DNA of 64,000 bases from positions 106,384,279 through 106,448,278 of the forward strand of contig JAVIAB010000092.1 of assembly GCA_032433765.1 (NCBI GenBank). The letters are read 5' to 3'. Source of the stretch: Megaustenia siamemsis. Lineage: Eukaryota; Mollusca; Gastropoda; Stylommatophora; Ariophantidae. Shown here piece by piece: positions 20,199 to 31,689 of the stretch (positions are counted from its first letter, which is position 1; each line of letters opens with the position of its first letter). Both the position numbers and the translations under genes were made by a program. The notes beneath the pieces are model-generated. The model did not search any database and was not told the origin of the DNA. It saw nothing but the letters and a program-made list of their open reading frames with translations.

Positions 20199-20639
20199 TG
20201 ATGATGATTACGGAATACCACCAAAAATTACCAACATAAAAATTATACATGACGGCTACACTTGCGCAGTTTGCACAGAGAAAGGAATGAGTGATTTGTT
20301 TTGAATTGTAACAGGAGTCAACCAGGGATGTATACTATCACCATTGCTATTTGAAATTACCATTGATTACATAATGAGTAAATGTTACACAGCCAATAAT
20401 AGCATTAAATGGTATGGCAAGAATTACTTGGAAGATCTAGATTTTGCAGATTATATAGTGCTCCTAAGTAACAATATCAACAAGATGCAAAATATCACAG
20501 ATACACTATTATCAATGGCTGAAAAAATAGGACTTGAAATCAACAGGGATAAAACAAATATCATGCAAAATAACAATACCACAGAGGGCAATATATATCA
20601 AATTACTTTGACTGCAGCTTATGATCATTAAAAGTGAAG

Positions 20640-21942
20640 TATGTGCGTTACACGTGTTTATGTTTTTGGCAAGAGAAGTATTAATAAATTAAGCTGCACT
20701 AGGCAATGGATTTGAGAGCATGTTGTTACTACATTAATCATGGTGTAATTTGTGTTAACGTTTTGCTAACTGCCATATAATGAGAATGTAAACTGACAGC
20801 AATTCTAACGCTTCATTACATATAAAATATGTATCTCGGGGCGTTGAGGTGCTAAAAAAAATCTCGTTTTTTGTTTAACACTGAATTAACATTCAAATAA
20901 TTTATATTTCGAATCAAATGCTTCTAAAAGGGAATAAAAATGTTACAGTATTTATTCCTGTTCTTGGTTCTGCTGTGAGTAAGGGACTATGGACTTTAAG
21001 AATAAATGCAAGCAGTGGCGAATGCAATGTAAAGTGGTGGGCGTTAGTTTTTTTTTAAATTATTTTTATTACATTTTTACAAGACTCTTGACACAATCGA
21101 CAATATGACTTCCGCTCCCATAATTTGCATACGGCCTGTTTTATTCAAATCGATTGCTCGCTATTCTAACTTAATTTACATTCCTCTCCTTTCTGCTTCC
21201 TTTCAGCGACAAGGAAATATTAATGTGTTCGGGTGAGAATGTTCTGTAGCATGGGCCGCAATTTCTTTAATTCATTGTCTTCTAAATTAAAATCCTTTCC
21301 CACACCTCTCATTGCTTCTGAGTGTTCAAGATTATTGAGCAATGTTGTCTCATCATTATCGTTTTAGGTATACAAACTATTTGATCTTTTTTTCTTTTTA
21401 AACTTGATCCAGCCTACAGCGGTGTTATCCCAACTCTCTTCCATGTATTCTTTTTTATTTTTAAAAATAGTGTCATAAAAACAAAAACATTTTTTATTAT
21501 TTTTTTTTTTTTACTGAAACTTGAAGATCTTGACATTACAGCGTTAAACTTCAAAGATAAGAAATGAAATAGATTTATCCCCACTTTAGGTTAACTTCTT
21601 CAACAAGCATCACTTTCAAATCACTTTCAAAACAAGTGCTCTACCGCGACACAACAAAACAGTAGTCAATAGCGTAACCACATCTAGCCCCCCCCCCCCC
21701 TCCTTTCCGAGTAGTTCTGGGGAACTGAGGAAGAGTGGAAGAGGACACACATGGTGGCGTCTAGAAATGTGAATTGAGCAGAAATATATAATGTTTAATA
21801 AAACAATTAACATTTGTATGGCTTTTAGAAAAAATACTTAAGACATGTAAAACAATAAAAATAAGTTAACTAAATAGATTCAGCTAACATCTATAAAATA
21901 TATATTTCAAACTTCGGAAACTTTCTTCGTTTGTTTTCTCCT

Positions 21943-21973
<31 letters not shown>

Positions 21974-22600
21974 GGATCATACTTAGTTCTTTCTCCCCTG
22001 CCCATGGTTCTGTAAGTGTTAGTTACGCCACTGGCGCATTAAACTATTCCATCTTGAAAACGATATGTACTTTTCATGAGATGCTTCCATGTTTGAAATG
22101 TCACCATGATCCGTCACCATGATCCGGGACTGTGTAGTAATAAAGCAGGCCATGTTTACACATTTATTTACCAAGGGTTTCAATAAAAAAAGCAAAAAAT
22201 GGTTGCCGCGGCTATTGATCTGGTTAACAGTCCCGGATAAGAGAACTCAAAGAAAATAAACCTTATGCAATGCAGTGAGATAAAAACAACAGTCTGATTC
22301 AAGACCTGTAGAATACATGCAACAGAAAATACCGGTTGCAAGATTTGTAAAATAATACTTGATGCAAGGACTGGATAAAAATGTCAAAACATTATACCTG
22401 TCGTAATTTACCTCTATTCTATGTGGAAAACAGAAAAAAAAACTGGAGTGCTACTTAACAGAATACCTAAAGCAAGATTTGAAGAATATATGCAAAACAG
22501 AACAAAAGTTACATGATCTACAGGATATGAAAAGTATCAGAACTTAGAAGCAGAATATTATATTTGGTGTACACACTTTGAATAATTATTGAAATATTTC
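20640..22600. other. no gene recognised, AT-rich
   Basis: This 2-kb stretch has poly-A/T runs, a poly-C run at about 21690-21701 and a (TA)n run at about 21946-21973. Short open frames lack motifs. The part near 22150-22600 could be intron upstream of the EGF exon. I see no element ends. Confidence 0.5.
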
Positions 22601-22617
22601 TGTGAACACTATTGTAG

Positions 22618-23150
22618 TCATCACACAAGTGACAATGGCACACATTAAGATTGAGTTCTCGCCAACCATTTCGCAGGACGGGAGTGCACTGACGGTGTGT
22701 GAGGTGCAAACATTTACAGACACCTATTGTCTGGACGAGCATTCTTGGTCGTTTTGTGCAGTGTGTAGTGGGTGTTGCAAAGGCTGCAACGTCATCATCG
22801 GTACGTGTCATGGGAGTACATGTAGAAAATGCCTACAATGTAAACATCCTGGCTACACCTGTAATGACACTTGTCCCGATGGTAATTTTTGGCTACAGTG
22901 CAAACAGACGTGTTCTGATGGCTGTGACATCATATGTGACCCGGAAAGTACAGACTATACGTGCAAGGAAACGTACTACGGGTCAAACTGCACTCTCAAA
23001 TGTCTGGACAACTGTTTCAACGACACCTGTGAACAGTCAACCGAAAACTGTACATGCAAGGGGACGTTCTACGGGTCAGACTGCACTCTCAAATCTCCGG
23101 ACAACTGTTTGAACGAAACCTGTGAACAGTTAATCGGGGCTTGCGTATCG
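22618..23150 (+). CDS. cysteine-rich exon: F-type-lectin end plus EGF-like repeats
   Basis: This looks like an internal exon of a host gene. A possible splice acceptor (ATTGTAG) ends at 22617. The first coded residues, IKIEFSPTISQDGSALTVCEVQTF, resemble the last strands of an F-type lectin (fucolectin) fold. They are followed by a run of cysteines in EGF/MEGF-like spacing: GYTCNDTCPDG, DGCDIICDP, then two related repeats, YYGSNCTLKCLDNCFNDTCEQ and FYGSDCTLKSPDNCLNETCEQ. A donor-like GTATGT lies at 23151-23156, and an open frame runs on to a TAA at 23219. Such proteins are secreted or membrane receptors in molluscs. One cysteine is Ser in the second repeat. The neighbouring exons are not visible, so this could also be a gene fragment. 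Confidence 0.6.
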
Positions 23151-23282
23151 TATGTCGATGATTCCCACGTTAAGAAGAGTCTGCCGACTACAACAAACCC
23201 AAGCATATGGATACCTTAATGTGTTTCTGTGCTGGACATGGTTAATTTCTTGGTGTTTTTCCGTGAAGCCATGGCTCATATC

Positions 23283-23287
<5 letters not shown>

Positions 23288-23334
<47 letters not shown>

Positions 23335-23420
23335 TGCGTGCGTGTGCGTGTGCGAGTGCGAGTGCGTGTGCGTGTGCGTGTGCGTTTGCGTGTGCGTGTG
23401 CGTGTGCGTGTGTGTGTGTG
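23288..23420 (+). repeat. (TG)n/(CG)-rich alternating purine-pyrimidine tract
   Basis: About 130 bp of TG repeats with CGTG and CGAG interruptions follow the EGF exon. The tract seems to have grown within one unit of the 38-bp repeat, because CCATGGCTCATATCTT occurs on both sides of it. Confidence 0.92.
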
Positions 23421-23424
23421 TTTG

Positions 23425-23920
23425 CCATGGCTCATATCTTGGTGTGTGTCATGTTAGTCATATCTCATAGCTTGGGTGGTCCGTGTTAATCATGTCTCAT
23501 ATCTTTATGTGTGTATATGTTCAGTCATATGGGGTAGTGATATCTCATATCTTTGTGTGCATGTTTATGTTAGTCATATCTCATATCTTTGTGGGTGCAT
23601 GTCTGTGTATGCCACATCTCATATCCTTGTGTGTGCATAGCTATGTTAGTCACATCTCATATCTTTGTGTGTGCATGTCTATATTGGTAATATCTCATAT
23701 CTTTGTGTGCATGTTTATGTTAGTCATGTGTCATATCTTTGTGTGTGCATGTCTATGTCAGCCATATCTCATATCTTTATGTGCATGTTTATGTTAGTCA
23801 TGTTTCATATATCTTATATATATATATGTCAGTGTTAGTCATGTCTCGTATCGCTGTGTGCATGTCTGTGTTAGTCACATCTCATATCTTTGTGTGTACA
23901 TGTCTGTGTTAGTCACCTCT
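23425..23920 (+). repeat. approx. 38-bp minisatellite
   Basis: The unit is close to GTTAGTCATATCTCATATC then TTTGTGTGTGCATGTCTAT. About 12-13 copies are irregular, with indels and CA/TG length changes. Confidence 0.85.
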
Positions 23921-23924
23921 AGTG

Positions 23925-24720
23925 ACTCGGGCAGATGGTGCTCGTAAACTTGGGAGGGCCGACAATCTAAGGGCAGAATCCCCCTACAGAAAAGATCATC
24001 TGCTGCCTTGCGGGAAGATTGAGGACAATCAAAGGCTAAGGATAGCAAACCTGAATAAAGTGATGGCTGAAATCGGATGCACTGGGCCACTGGCGTAGAA
24101 CACAGTGCAACGTTTTAATGGGTGCTCAATCAAAGTGGATCTGGCGGACTCTAATTGTGATGTTCTGTCTGTGGGGGCGATAAACACACTTAACCTGACA
24201 GCTGACTTCATGTGAGAGTCTGGTAGTGGTTTACTGTGATATTTACATCTTACGAATCATACATCCGGCTTTAGTATGCGTATTTTAGTATCGGGATGAC
24301 TTCCATCTCGATCCCCCACTCACGTGACCAGACTGTTCTGGTTTGTCTGTTCATATGGGACAACACACGAGGTGGAGTCCGATAATGAAAGTTTTTGCTT
24401 ACTGATCTGATGCAAGCAGTCAGCTATGAGTCAGTGTCAGCTTTTAGTTCTTGTGCTGACCTGCGCCTTTGCCCCCATGTATAAACGTGTGGCCAGTAAT
24501 TGATATGAAGGATGCATGCACAGACAATCCCTGCTGAATTGTTGAATAAAGACGCTCACTGTTGAACTGTTTAAAGTACTGAATCCTTGAAGGCAAAACT
24601 GTTTTAAAGCTAAATGCCCGTCAAATGTGTAAATAGACTTAGACCATGTCAAACTATTTCAATGACGAAATCATTTTGAAATCCAAATAAAAAATTAACG
24701 AATTGCGTTAAAATTTCTAA
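23925..24720. other. no gene recognised
   Basis: About 800 bp with no long open frame or internal repeat. The composition at 23930-24210 is less AT-rich and could be an interspersed repeat with no second copy in this window. Confidence 0.45.
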
Positions 24721-24724
24721 AGAA

Positions 24725-27460
24725 TGACGACCTCAGTAATCATCCAACTATAGACAGATCGTATTTCTCTGGGCTCTCCACCCCTTCCCCCACCTCAAAA
24801 AAATATTATATAAGACGATCTTAAATAGAATAAAAGATTAAGCTGACGCAAGTCTGGTTTTAGAAATGGTAGATCCTGCAGGGACCAGATAACAACACTA
24901 CGTTTAATTATGGAAGAGGCAATGGAATGGAACTCCCAACTATATTATGTCAGCTTTCTTGTCTACGAAATGGCTTTTGACAGAGCAGACCGAAACACCT
25001 TGGAAACTAAGACACTATGGAATACCAGACAAGCTAGTCAACATCATTACAAATTCATATGGATGAATGACTCGCAGAATAGTACATGAAGGACAACAGA
25101 CAGATTGAGTTATAAAAACCGCGATTAGACAGCGAAATCTACTGTCATGTTTTCTTATTTCTGCTGGCAGTGAACTGCATTATGAAAAAAGCCACAATAC
25201 ACATTAAGAATATAATTCAATTGGTTTCATGGTGGGATAAACCATACGTACCGGTTTGAACAGAGCAGAGCTGTTTTTGTCATATTTCCTGCCCGACACA
25301 TCTTTTTAAAAAAAAATGTTAAATTTGTAGCGCACTTCCTTAAGGATGATAAATCAGAAAGGATAATAAATAAGAAGAGATGGATAAAGAGATGCCAGAC
25401 ACCTTTAGGAATGAAGAAATGTGACGGAAAAAACAAATCAACATCACCGTAGAAAATTATAGGTAAAATATTCTGGGGATGGATGCGACATACAATGAGC
25501 CAGTGACTCTACTGGTGATGGATGCGACACACAATGGGTCAGTGACTCTACTGGTGATGGATGCGACACACAATGGGTCAGTGACTCTACTGGTGATGGA
25601 TGCGACATACAATGAGCCAGTGACTCTACTGGTGATGGATGCGACACACAATGGGTCAGTGACTCTACTGGTGATGGATGCGACATACAATGAGCCAGTG
25701 ACTCTACTGGTGATGGATGCGACACACAATGGGTCAGTGACTCTACTGGTGATGGATGCGACACACAATGAGCCAGTGACTCTACTGGTGATGGATGCGA
25801 CACACAATGAGCCAGTGACTCTACTGGTCATGGATGCGACACACAATGAGCCAGGGACTCTACTGGTGATGGATGCGACACACAAAGGGTCAGTAACTCT
25901 ACTGGTGATGGATATGACACACAATGAGCCAATAACTATTCTGCTGGTGATGGATATGACACACAATGAGCCAGTAACTCTACTGTTGATGGATATGACA
26001 CACAATGAGCCAGTAACTCTGCTGGTGATGGATGCTACACACAATGGGTCAGTAACTCTGCTGGTGATGGATGCGACACACAATGGGTCAGTAACTCTAC
26101 TGGTGATGGATGCGACACACAATGGGTCAGTAACTCTACTGGTGATGGATGCGACACACAATGGGTCAGTAACTCTGCTGGTGATGGATGCGACACACAA
26201 TGGGTCAGTAACTCTGCTGGTGATGGATGCGACACACAATGGGTCAGTAACTCTGCTGGTGATGGATGCGACACACAATGGGTCAGTAACTCTACTGGTG
26301 ATGGATGCGACACACAATGGGTCAGTAACTCTACTGTTGATGGATGCGACACACAATGGGTCAGTGACTCTACTGGTGATGGATGCGACACACAATGGGT
26401 CAGTAACTCTACTGGTGATGGATGCGACACACAATGGGTCAGTAACTCTACTGGTGATGGATATGACACACAATGAGCCAATAACTATTCTGCTGGTGAT
26501 GGATATGACATACAATGAGCCAGTAACTCTGCTGGTGATGGATATGACACACAATGAGCCAGTAACTCTACTGTTGATGGATATGACACACAATGAGCCA
26601 GTAACTATTCTGCTGGTGATGGATATGACACACAATGAGCCAGTAACTCTGCTGGTGATGGATATGACACACAATGAGCCAGTAACTATTCTGCTAGTGA
26701 TGGATATGACACACAATGGGTCAGTAACTCTACTGGTGATGGATGCGACACACAATGGGTCAGTGACTCTACTGGTGATGGATGCGACACACAATGGGTC
26801 AGTGACTCTACTGGTGATGGATGCGACACACAATGGGTCAATAACTCTACTGGTGATGGATGCGACACACAATGGGTCAGTGACTCTACTGGTGATGGAT
26901 GCGACACACAATGGGTCAGTGACTCTACTGGTGATGGATGCGACACACAATAAGCCAGTAACTCTGCTGGTGATGGATATGACACACAATAAGCCAGTAA
27001 CTCTGCTGGTGATGGATATGGCACACAATGAGCCAGTAACTATTCTGCTGGTGATGGATGCGACATACAATGGGTCAGTGACTCTACTGGTGATGGATGC
27101 GACATACAATGAGCCAGTGACTCTACTGGTGATGGATGCGACACACAATGAGCCAGTAACTATTTTGCTGATGGATGTGACACACAATGAGCCAGTAACT
27201 ATGCCGGTGATTGATGGGACATACAATGCGCCAGCGAATCTACAAGAATTTACCAGACAAGATCCCACAAGGAACCTACAGGGAAAAAAGAAAACAGAGA
27301 AGGCCTAAAAACCTATGGAAGCAAAACGTTGAGACCTACTGCAATGATAAATTACACCTGGAAACAATTAGAGCAGACAGGAAAGAACGTAATGGATCAG
27401 AGAGCTTGTTCGTGGCATATGTTCCACGGGGAGTGCAAAGGTCAAAGCCTGGATAGAATA
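24725..27460 (+). mobile_element. LINE-D copy expanded by an internal minisatellite
   Basis: Broken frames from 24725 match LINE-D RT: LSNHPT, ILNRIKD, SGFRNGRSCRDQITTLRLIMEEA and FLVYEMAFDRADRNTLE. The C-terminal part before the array reads KRWIKRCQ and FWGWMRHTM. After the array it resumes GHTMRQRIYKNLPDKIPQGT and KRKQRRPKNLW, the GHxxR and basic motifs of the LINE tail. The 1.7-kb array at 25475-27215 therefore lies within this motif. Many stops interrupt the RT. Confidence 0.75.
25475..27215 (+). repeat. 39/42-bp minisatellite, about 44 units
   Basis: The main unit is GATGGATGCGACACACAATG then GGTCAGTGACTCTACTGGT (39 bp). A 42-bp variant with an extra TTC in ACTATTCTGCTG appears in two blocks (about 25900-26040 and 26455-26715). 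The unit is stop-free in several frames, giving 600-codon open frames on both strands. Those are by-products of the period, not genes. The block order shows that a mixed segment was duplicated. Confidence 0.95.
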
Positions 27461-27599
27461 CGATCTATATCAAACTGTTTAAAAGAGTCATCAAACAAAC
27501 AGCGGCATTTAAACAATTAGCTGTTTAATTTTTGAGTTAATAATGACGCATCGTTTAGTAGCATAAGCATAGGAATTTAGCATCAAGTATGTATGGCAT

Positions 27600-27815
27600 A
27601 AGACAAGAGGCCGGGTTCGATGCTGATCGACGGCTTTCAGGTTCACCCATCCTTAAATGGGTATAGGATTTTTTCTGGGAAATTAAAGCGGCACTGGCGC
27701 AATACCGACCAAATATATATATATATATATATTTATAGCATAAAAATTATGGGTCACTAACACCATATTCCCTACACGCCACTTGCGTGACGGGGCTCTT
27801 TACTTACTTTATTTA
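27600..27815 (+). mobile_element. SINE-1 copy with (TA)n inside
   Basis: The copy starts at the B-box region (GGGTTCGATGCTGATCG), continues through TTCACCCATCCTTAAATGGG and ends with GTGACGGGGCTCTTTACTTACTT. A (TA)n run at 27714-27731 replaces part of the body. A possible imperfect duplication is TATG(T/C)ATGGC before and after. The 5' head is truncated. Confidence 0.85.
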
Positions 27816-27829
27816 TGCATGGCTTGTCA

Positions 27830-28355
27830 GAAATGCGGTAAGTCTGGTTCAACGTGAATGAGACAATTATTGTATTTATCTATTAAATTCTTGTTTCTCT
27901 TTTATCTTTTTTCATTTTAACTGCTCGACTCACAAACAGAAGGTGTCTTGTTCGAACAACATTTCATACGATTAGGTTTATTTTTCTCTTCGCTGAATCC
28001 TGAGATTCGCTGGTCTAGAAATAACTGTGATCAAGTACCTAGTCCTATTGGACAGACCATCTTTACGATTACCATTGCTGGTGTATGTCGGAGGGCTCAC
28101 GATAGAACCAGAGGGATGAAGGCCGCTGGGTCAAAGCAGTCGCCACGACGTGTGAGACTCAGGATTTTTATTTCACCCCCAATAGAAAAAATGTCTTTCT
28201 CTCTACCGCGGGTTTCGAAAATAGGAGACAAATAATAATAAGTGAATATTATTATAGAGGGAAACTTCCGAGGCGATAATCAGAGAATCAATTCAGAGGA
28301 AGAGGTATGTTTACAGCACTCGGAAAAATTGACAAATAATCAACAACAGAAAAAA
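27830..28355. other. no gene recognised
   Basis: An open frame of 95 codons at 27948-28235 has no recognisable motif or repeat. Nothing else is supported here. Confidence 0.45.
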
Positions 28356-28359
28356 AAAA

Positions 28360-28440
28360 TATGGACCAAAGCAGGATCGAACCCGTACTCAGTGGCACAG
28401 CGCCTTACCACGAAAAGCCAAACGTTAGGGGACACTGCCA
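28360..28440 (-). repeat. tRNA-like SINE head
   Basis: On the minus strand a B-box GGGTTCGATCC (28376-28386) is preceded by GTGGTAAGGCGCTG, an A-box-like segment, at about tRNA spacing. The flanks do not pair into an acceptor stem, so it is a tRNA-derived repeat rather than a gene. The head differs from SINE-1 and SINE-2. Confidence 0.5.
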
Positions 28441-28639
28441 CTCAGCACACAGTATGTCAACTTTTCAGCCAGCGAAACAATGGATTTCGCCGCATGGCTA
28501 CGTGCTCTTGTCAGTGCTTTTTGACAGAGACGACATAAAATCTCGTTTTCAAGTTCAGCTTTTAAATAATTCACTGATAGTTGAATCTCGAAAGGAGTAT
28601 GCTGTATATTGCTGCCCAGGACATATTTCAAAAATAGAA

Positions 28640-29130
28640 AAGTAAAATTCTAATAATCGTTCATAATAATTAATCAGCTTTCTAAAGTTACCATCGCCGA
28701 TGCTATAAAGTTTGTGCGTTGTGCTAGACACTTTCTGTGTTATGAGATAAGAAATCGGAATGTTACTGGACATTGGACGGAGTACAGTACTGACGGGTAT
28801 AACATAAAATTAGCACATCTAAATGTCCTCTTTGAGTTAAAATAAAGGAATGGTCAGATCAATATACAAACTAATTCTTCAGTGACAATTATCATGGCTA
28901 AATGAGCCCTATCTCTTCATCGCAGCATTGGCTAGACTTAGCCAAACCATTTTTTTTTACATGTCTTGTATCATCTTGGTATCGGTGAAATCTAATACCT
29001 TGTTCAATTATTGAAAAACTCATATACAGTATGTTATGTGTTAGATAAATATAAATATGTAGACTGATTCTTAAAACCATGACAAATGTTGTCTCTGAAA
29101 TCTCTTCCGTTGCGTTGATGAAAAGCTCCC
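28640..29130. other. no gene recognised
   Basis: AT-rich non-coding sequence with no repeat or frame that I can support. Confidence 0.45.
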
Positions 29131-29757
29131 GTATGGAAAGAGTTAAATACCAGACAGACAGTTCAGAGCAACAACTACCGTTGAGATACTATAACCAGTT
29201 ATGGAAAATGTAAAACTGAAATAAACCACACAAAAAAAGGAATTGCAAAAAAGATATTTTAATGCCATGAAAAATATACTATCATCAAAACAAATAACAC
29301 CAGGACTAAGACTAAGAATAGCAAAATGTTATATCTTCTCAACATTCCTGTATGATGCTGAAAAACATGGACATTAGACAAGAAAACAGAACAGAAAATT
29401 GAAGCCATTGAAATGTGGATTTATAGAATAATAAGAAGAATTTTATGAAAAGAAAAGGAAACGAATCATAACGACTTAAAATCACCAAAAAAATGAAAAG
29501 AGAACTACTAAACACAATTCAAACAAGACAAATGAGACTATTTGAGCATATTAAAAGACACAGAAGCCTACTAAAAGTAAACTTGGAAAGGAAAATACAA
29601 GGTAAAAGGAGCAGAGGCAGACTAACACGGACGAGTAATGTCAAAGGGTGGACAAGTCAGCCTTTGACAACCTGCACTATTAAAGCAAGGAACAGAGCGT
29701 AATGGCTCTCCATGGTAACCAACCTTCGATGCGGAAACGGCACTCAATGATGATGAT
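29130..29757 (+). mobile_element. LINE-B, 5'-truncated
   Basis: The translation follows the LINE-B C-terminus with several frameshifts: QTDSSEQQL, LRLRIAKCYIFSTF, KMKRELLNTIQTRQMRLFEHIKRH, SLLKVNLERKIQGKR and LTTCTIKARNRA, then RCGNGTQ and a GATGATGATA tail. No catalytic part is present. Confidence 0.85.
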
Positions 29758-29789
29758 ATATTAGGTTAGGCGTGCAACAATTGACAGAT

Positions 29790-30165
29790 GCACTGAGTTG
29801 TCCCGGTCGTTGGCGACAAATGCACTGAGTTGTCCCGGTCGTTGGCGACAAATGCACTGAGTTGTCCCGGTCGTTGGCGACAAATGCACTGAGTTGTCCC
29901 GGTCGTTGGCGACAAATGCACTGAGTTGCCCCGGTCGTTGGCGACAAATGCACTGAGTTGTCCCGGTCGTTGGCGACAAATGCACTGAGTTGTCCCGGTC
30001 GTTGGCGACAAATGCACTTTGTCCCGGTCGTTGGCGACAAATGCACTGAGTTGTCCGGTCGTTGGCGACAAATGCACTGAGTTGTCCCGGTCGTTGGCGA
30101 CAAATGCACTGAGTTGTCCCGGTCGTTGGCGACAAATGCACTGAGTTGCCCCGAAAGCTGGCGAC
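29790..30165 (+). repeat. 32-bp minisatellite, about 11.5 units
   Basis: The unit is GCACTGAGTTGTCCCGGT then CGTTGGCGACAAAT. Copies are almost identical apart from two short deletions near 30016 and 30054. Because 32 is not a multiple of three, three frames are open in turn on the minus strand. Confidence 0.95.
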
Positions 30166-30174
30166 AAACACACA

Positions 30175-31685
30175 ATTATCTTTCCCCTGGCGCTAGCAAC
30201 ACAAACACTTGTCTTCCACCCGGGCGCTGGTCATACAAATACCTGACTTCCCCGGCGCTGGTCATACAAATACCTGACTTCCCCGGCGCTGGTCATACAA
30301 ATACCTGACTTCCCCGGCGCTGGTCATACAAACGTTTTTCCCCCGGGCGCTGATCATGCAAATACATATCTTCCCCCGGGCGCTGGTCATACAAACACTT
30401 GTCTTCCCCGGGTGCTAGCAACACACACACTTGTCTTGCTCCAGGCACTGACAATACAAACACTTGGCTTCTTCCAGATGCTGACAACACAAACACCTGT
30501 CTTGTTCCAGATGCTGACAATACAAACACTTGTCTTGTTCCAGATGCTGGCAACAAAAAACACTTGTCTTGTTCCAGATGCTGACAACAAAAACACTTGT
30601 CTTGTTCCAGATGCTGACAACACAAACACTTGTCTTGTTTCAGGTGCTGACAACACAAACACTTGTCTTGTTCCAGATGCTGACAACACAAACACTTGTC
30701 TTGTTCCAGGTGCTGACAACACAAACACCTGTCTTGTTCCAAGTGCTGACAACACAAACACTTGTCTTGTTCCAGATGCTGACAACACAAACATTGGTCT
30801 TGTTTCAAGTGCTGACAACACAAACACTTGTCTTGTTCCAAGTGCTGCAACACAAACACTTGTCTTGTTCCAGGTGCTGACAACACAAACACTTGTCTTG
30901 TTCCAGGTGCTGACAACACAAACACTTGTCTTGTTCCAAGTGCTGACAACACAAACACTTGTCTTGTTCCAGATGCTGACAACACAAACACCTGTTTTGT
31001 TCCAAGTGCTGACAACACAAACACTTGTCTTGTTCCAGGTGCTGACAACACAAACACTTGTCTTGTTCCAGGTGCTGACAACACAAACACTTGTCTTGTT
31101 CCAAGTGCTGACAACACAAACACTTGTCTTGTTCCAGATGCTGACATAACAAACACCTGTTTTGTTCCAGGTGCTGACAACACAAAAACTTGTCTTCCCC
31201 CGAGCGCTGGTCATACAAACACTTGTCTTCCGCCTGCCGCTGGTTATAAAAACACTTGTTTTCCCCTGGCGCTGGTCATACAAACACTTGACTTCCCCCG
31301 GGCGCTGGTCATACAAACACTTGTCTTCCCTGGGAGCTGGTCACACAAACACCTGTCTTCCCCCGGGCGCTGGTCATACAAACATTTGTCTTACCCCAAG
31401 CGCTGACAACACAAACACTTGTCTCGCCCCGAGCGCTGACAACACAAGCACTTGTCTTGCCCCTACACTGGCAACACAAACACTTGTCTTGTTCCAGGCG
31501 CTGGTAATACAAACACTTGTCTTGTTCCAGGCGCTGGCAACAAAAACACTTGTCTTGCCCCGAGTGCTAGCAACACAAACACTTGTCTTGCCCCCAGAGA
31601 GCTGCAACACACACATTATCTTCCACCGGGGGCGCTGGCAACAAATACTTGTTTTGCCCCTGGCGCTGTCAAAACACCCTATGCC
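30175..31685 (+). repeat. 33-bp minisatellite, about 45 units, graded
   Basis: The central unit is GCTGACAACACAAACACTTG then TCTTGTTCCAGAT. Both flanks carry a variant with CCCCGGGCGCTGGTCATACAA. The left edge merges with the 32-bp array through intermediate units (GCTGGCGACAAACACAC). The long open frames on both strands follow from the period and show no domain. Confidence 0.95.
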
Positions 31686-31689
31686 ACCG

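Larger units (their letters stand above)
9600..20206 (+). mobile_element. LINE-B inserted in LINE-D, itself interrupted
   Basis: The element is 5'-truncated inside its endonuclease domain. Its 3' end is the (GATGAT)n tract at about 20193-20208. ATTACGGAATA occurs at 9589-9599 and 20207-20217, giving the target-site duplication. Coding parts are endonuclease (9600-10140, with QTYAPTQDY and NSDHNPVMIKM), a linker, RT up to GVRQGCILSP (about 11615-11650), and then, beyond the Polinton, RYADDTVL (about 19418-19440) and the C-terminal region to 20198. Inserted within it are SINE-1 (10571-10833) and the Polinton (11697-19374). The RT frame has many stops. Confidence 0.9.
7600..20631 (+). mobile_element. 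LINE-D, host of a multi-level nest
   Basis: Pieces of one reverse-transcriptase gene are spread over 13 kb: 7600-8348 (degenerate linker, GPVLSKDG and HFQDILNR), 8603-8693 (ASGVDTITAEML), 9209-9599 (KKGIIV, NNPRGITLLSVAFNVICRI, REEQAGFRKGRSC, SLWNILKYYGI) and 20207-20631 (YGIPPKITNI, GVNQGCILSPLLF, FADYIVLLSN). At each break the reading frame and family motif order resume on the far side. Three insertions separate the pieces: 8349-8602, 8694-9208 and 9600-20206, each with a duplication. The catalytic FADD is FADY here and an in-frame TGA precedes the GVNQGC motif, so it is dead. The clade is undetermined. Confidence 0.85.

Noticed and set aside
23130..23489. Arg/Thr- and Val/Cys-rich frames over the TG tract
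   Set aside because: Translations of a dinucleotide repeat.
25457..27308. About 600-codon open frames on both strands
   Set aside because: By-product of the 39/42-bp minisatellite; the array interrupts a LINE and has a different frame from it.
27948..28235. 95-codon frame
   Set aside because: No recognisable domain or start context.
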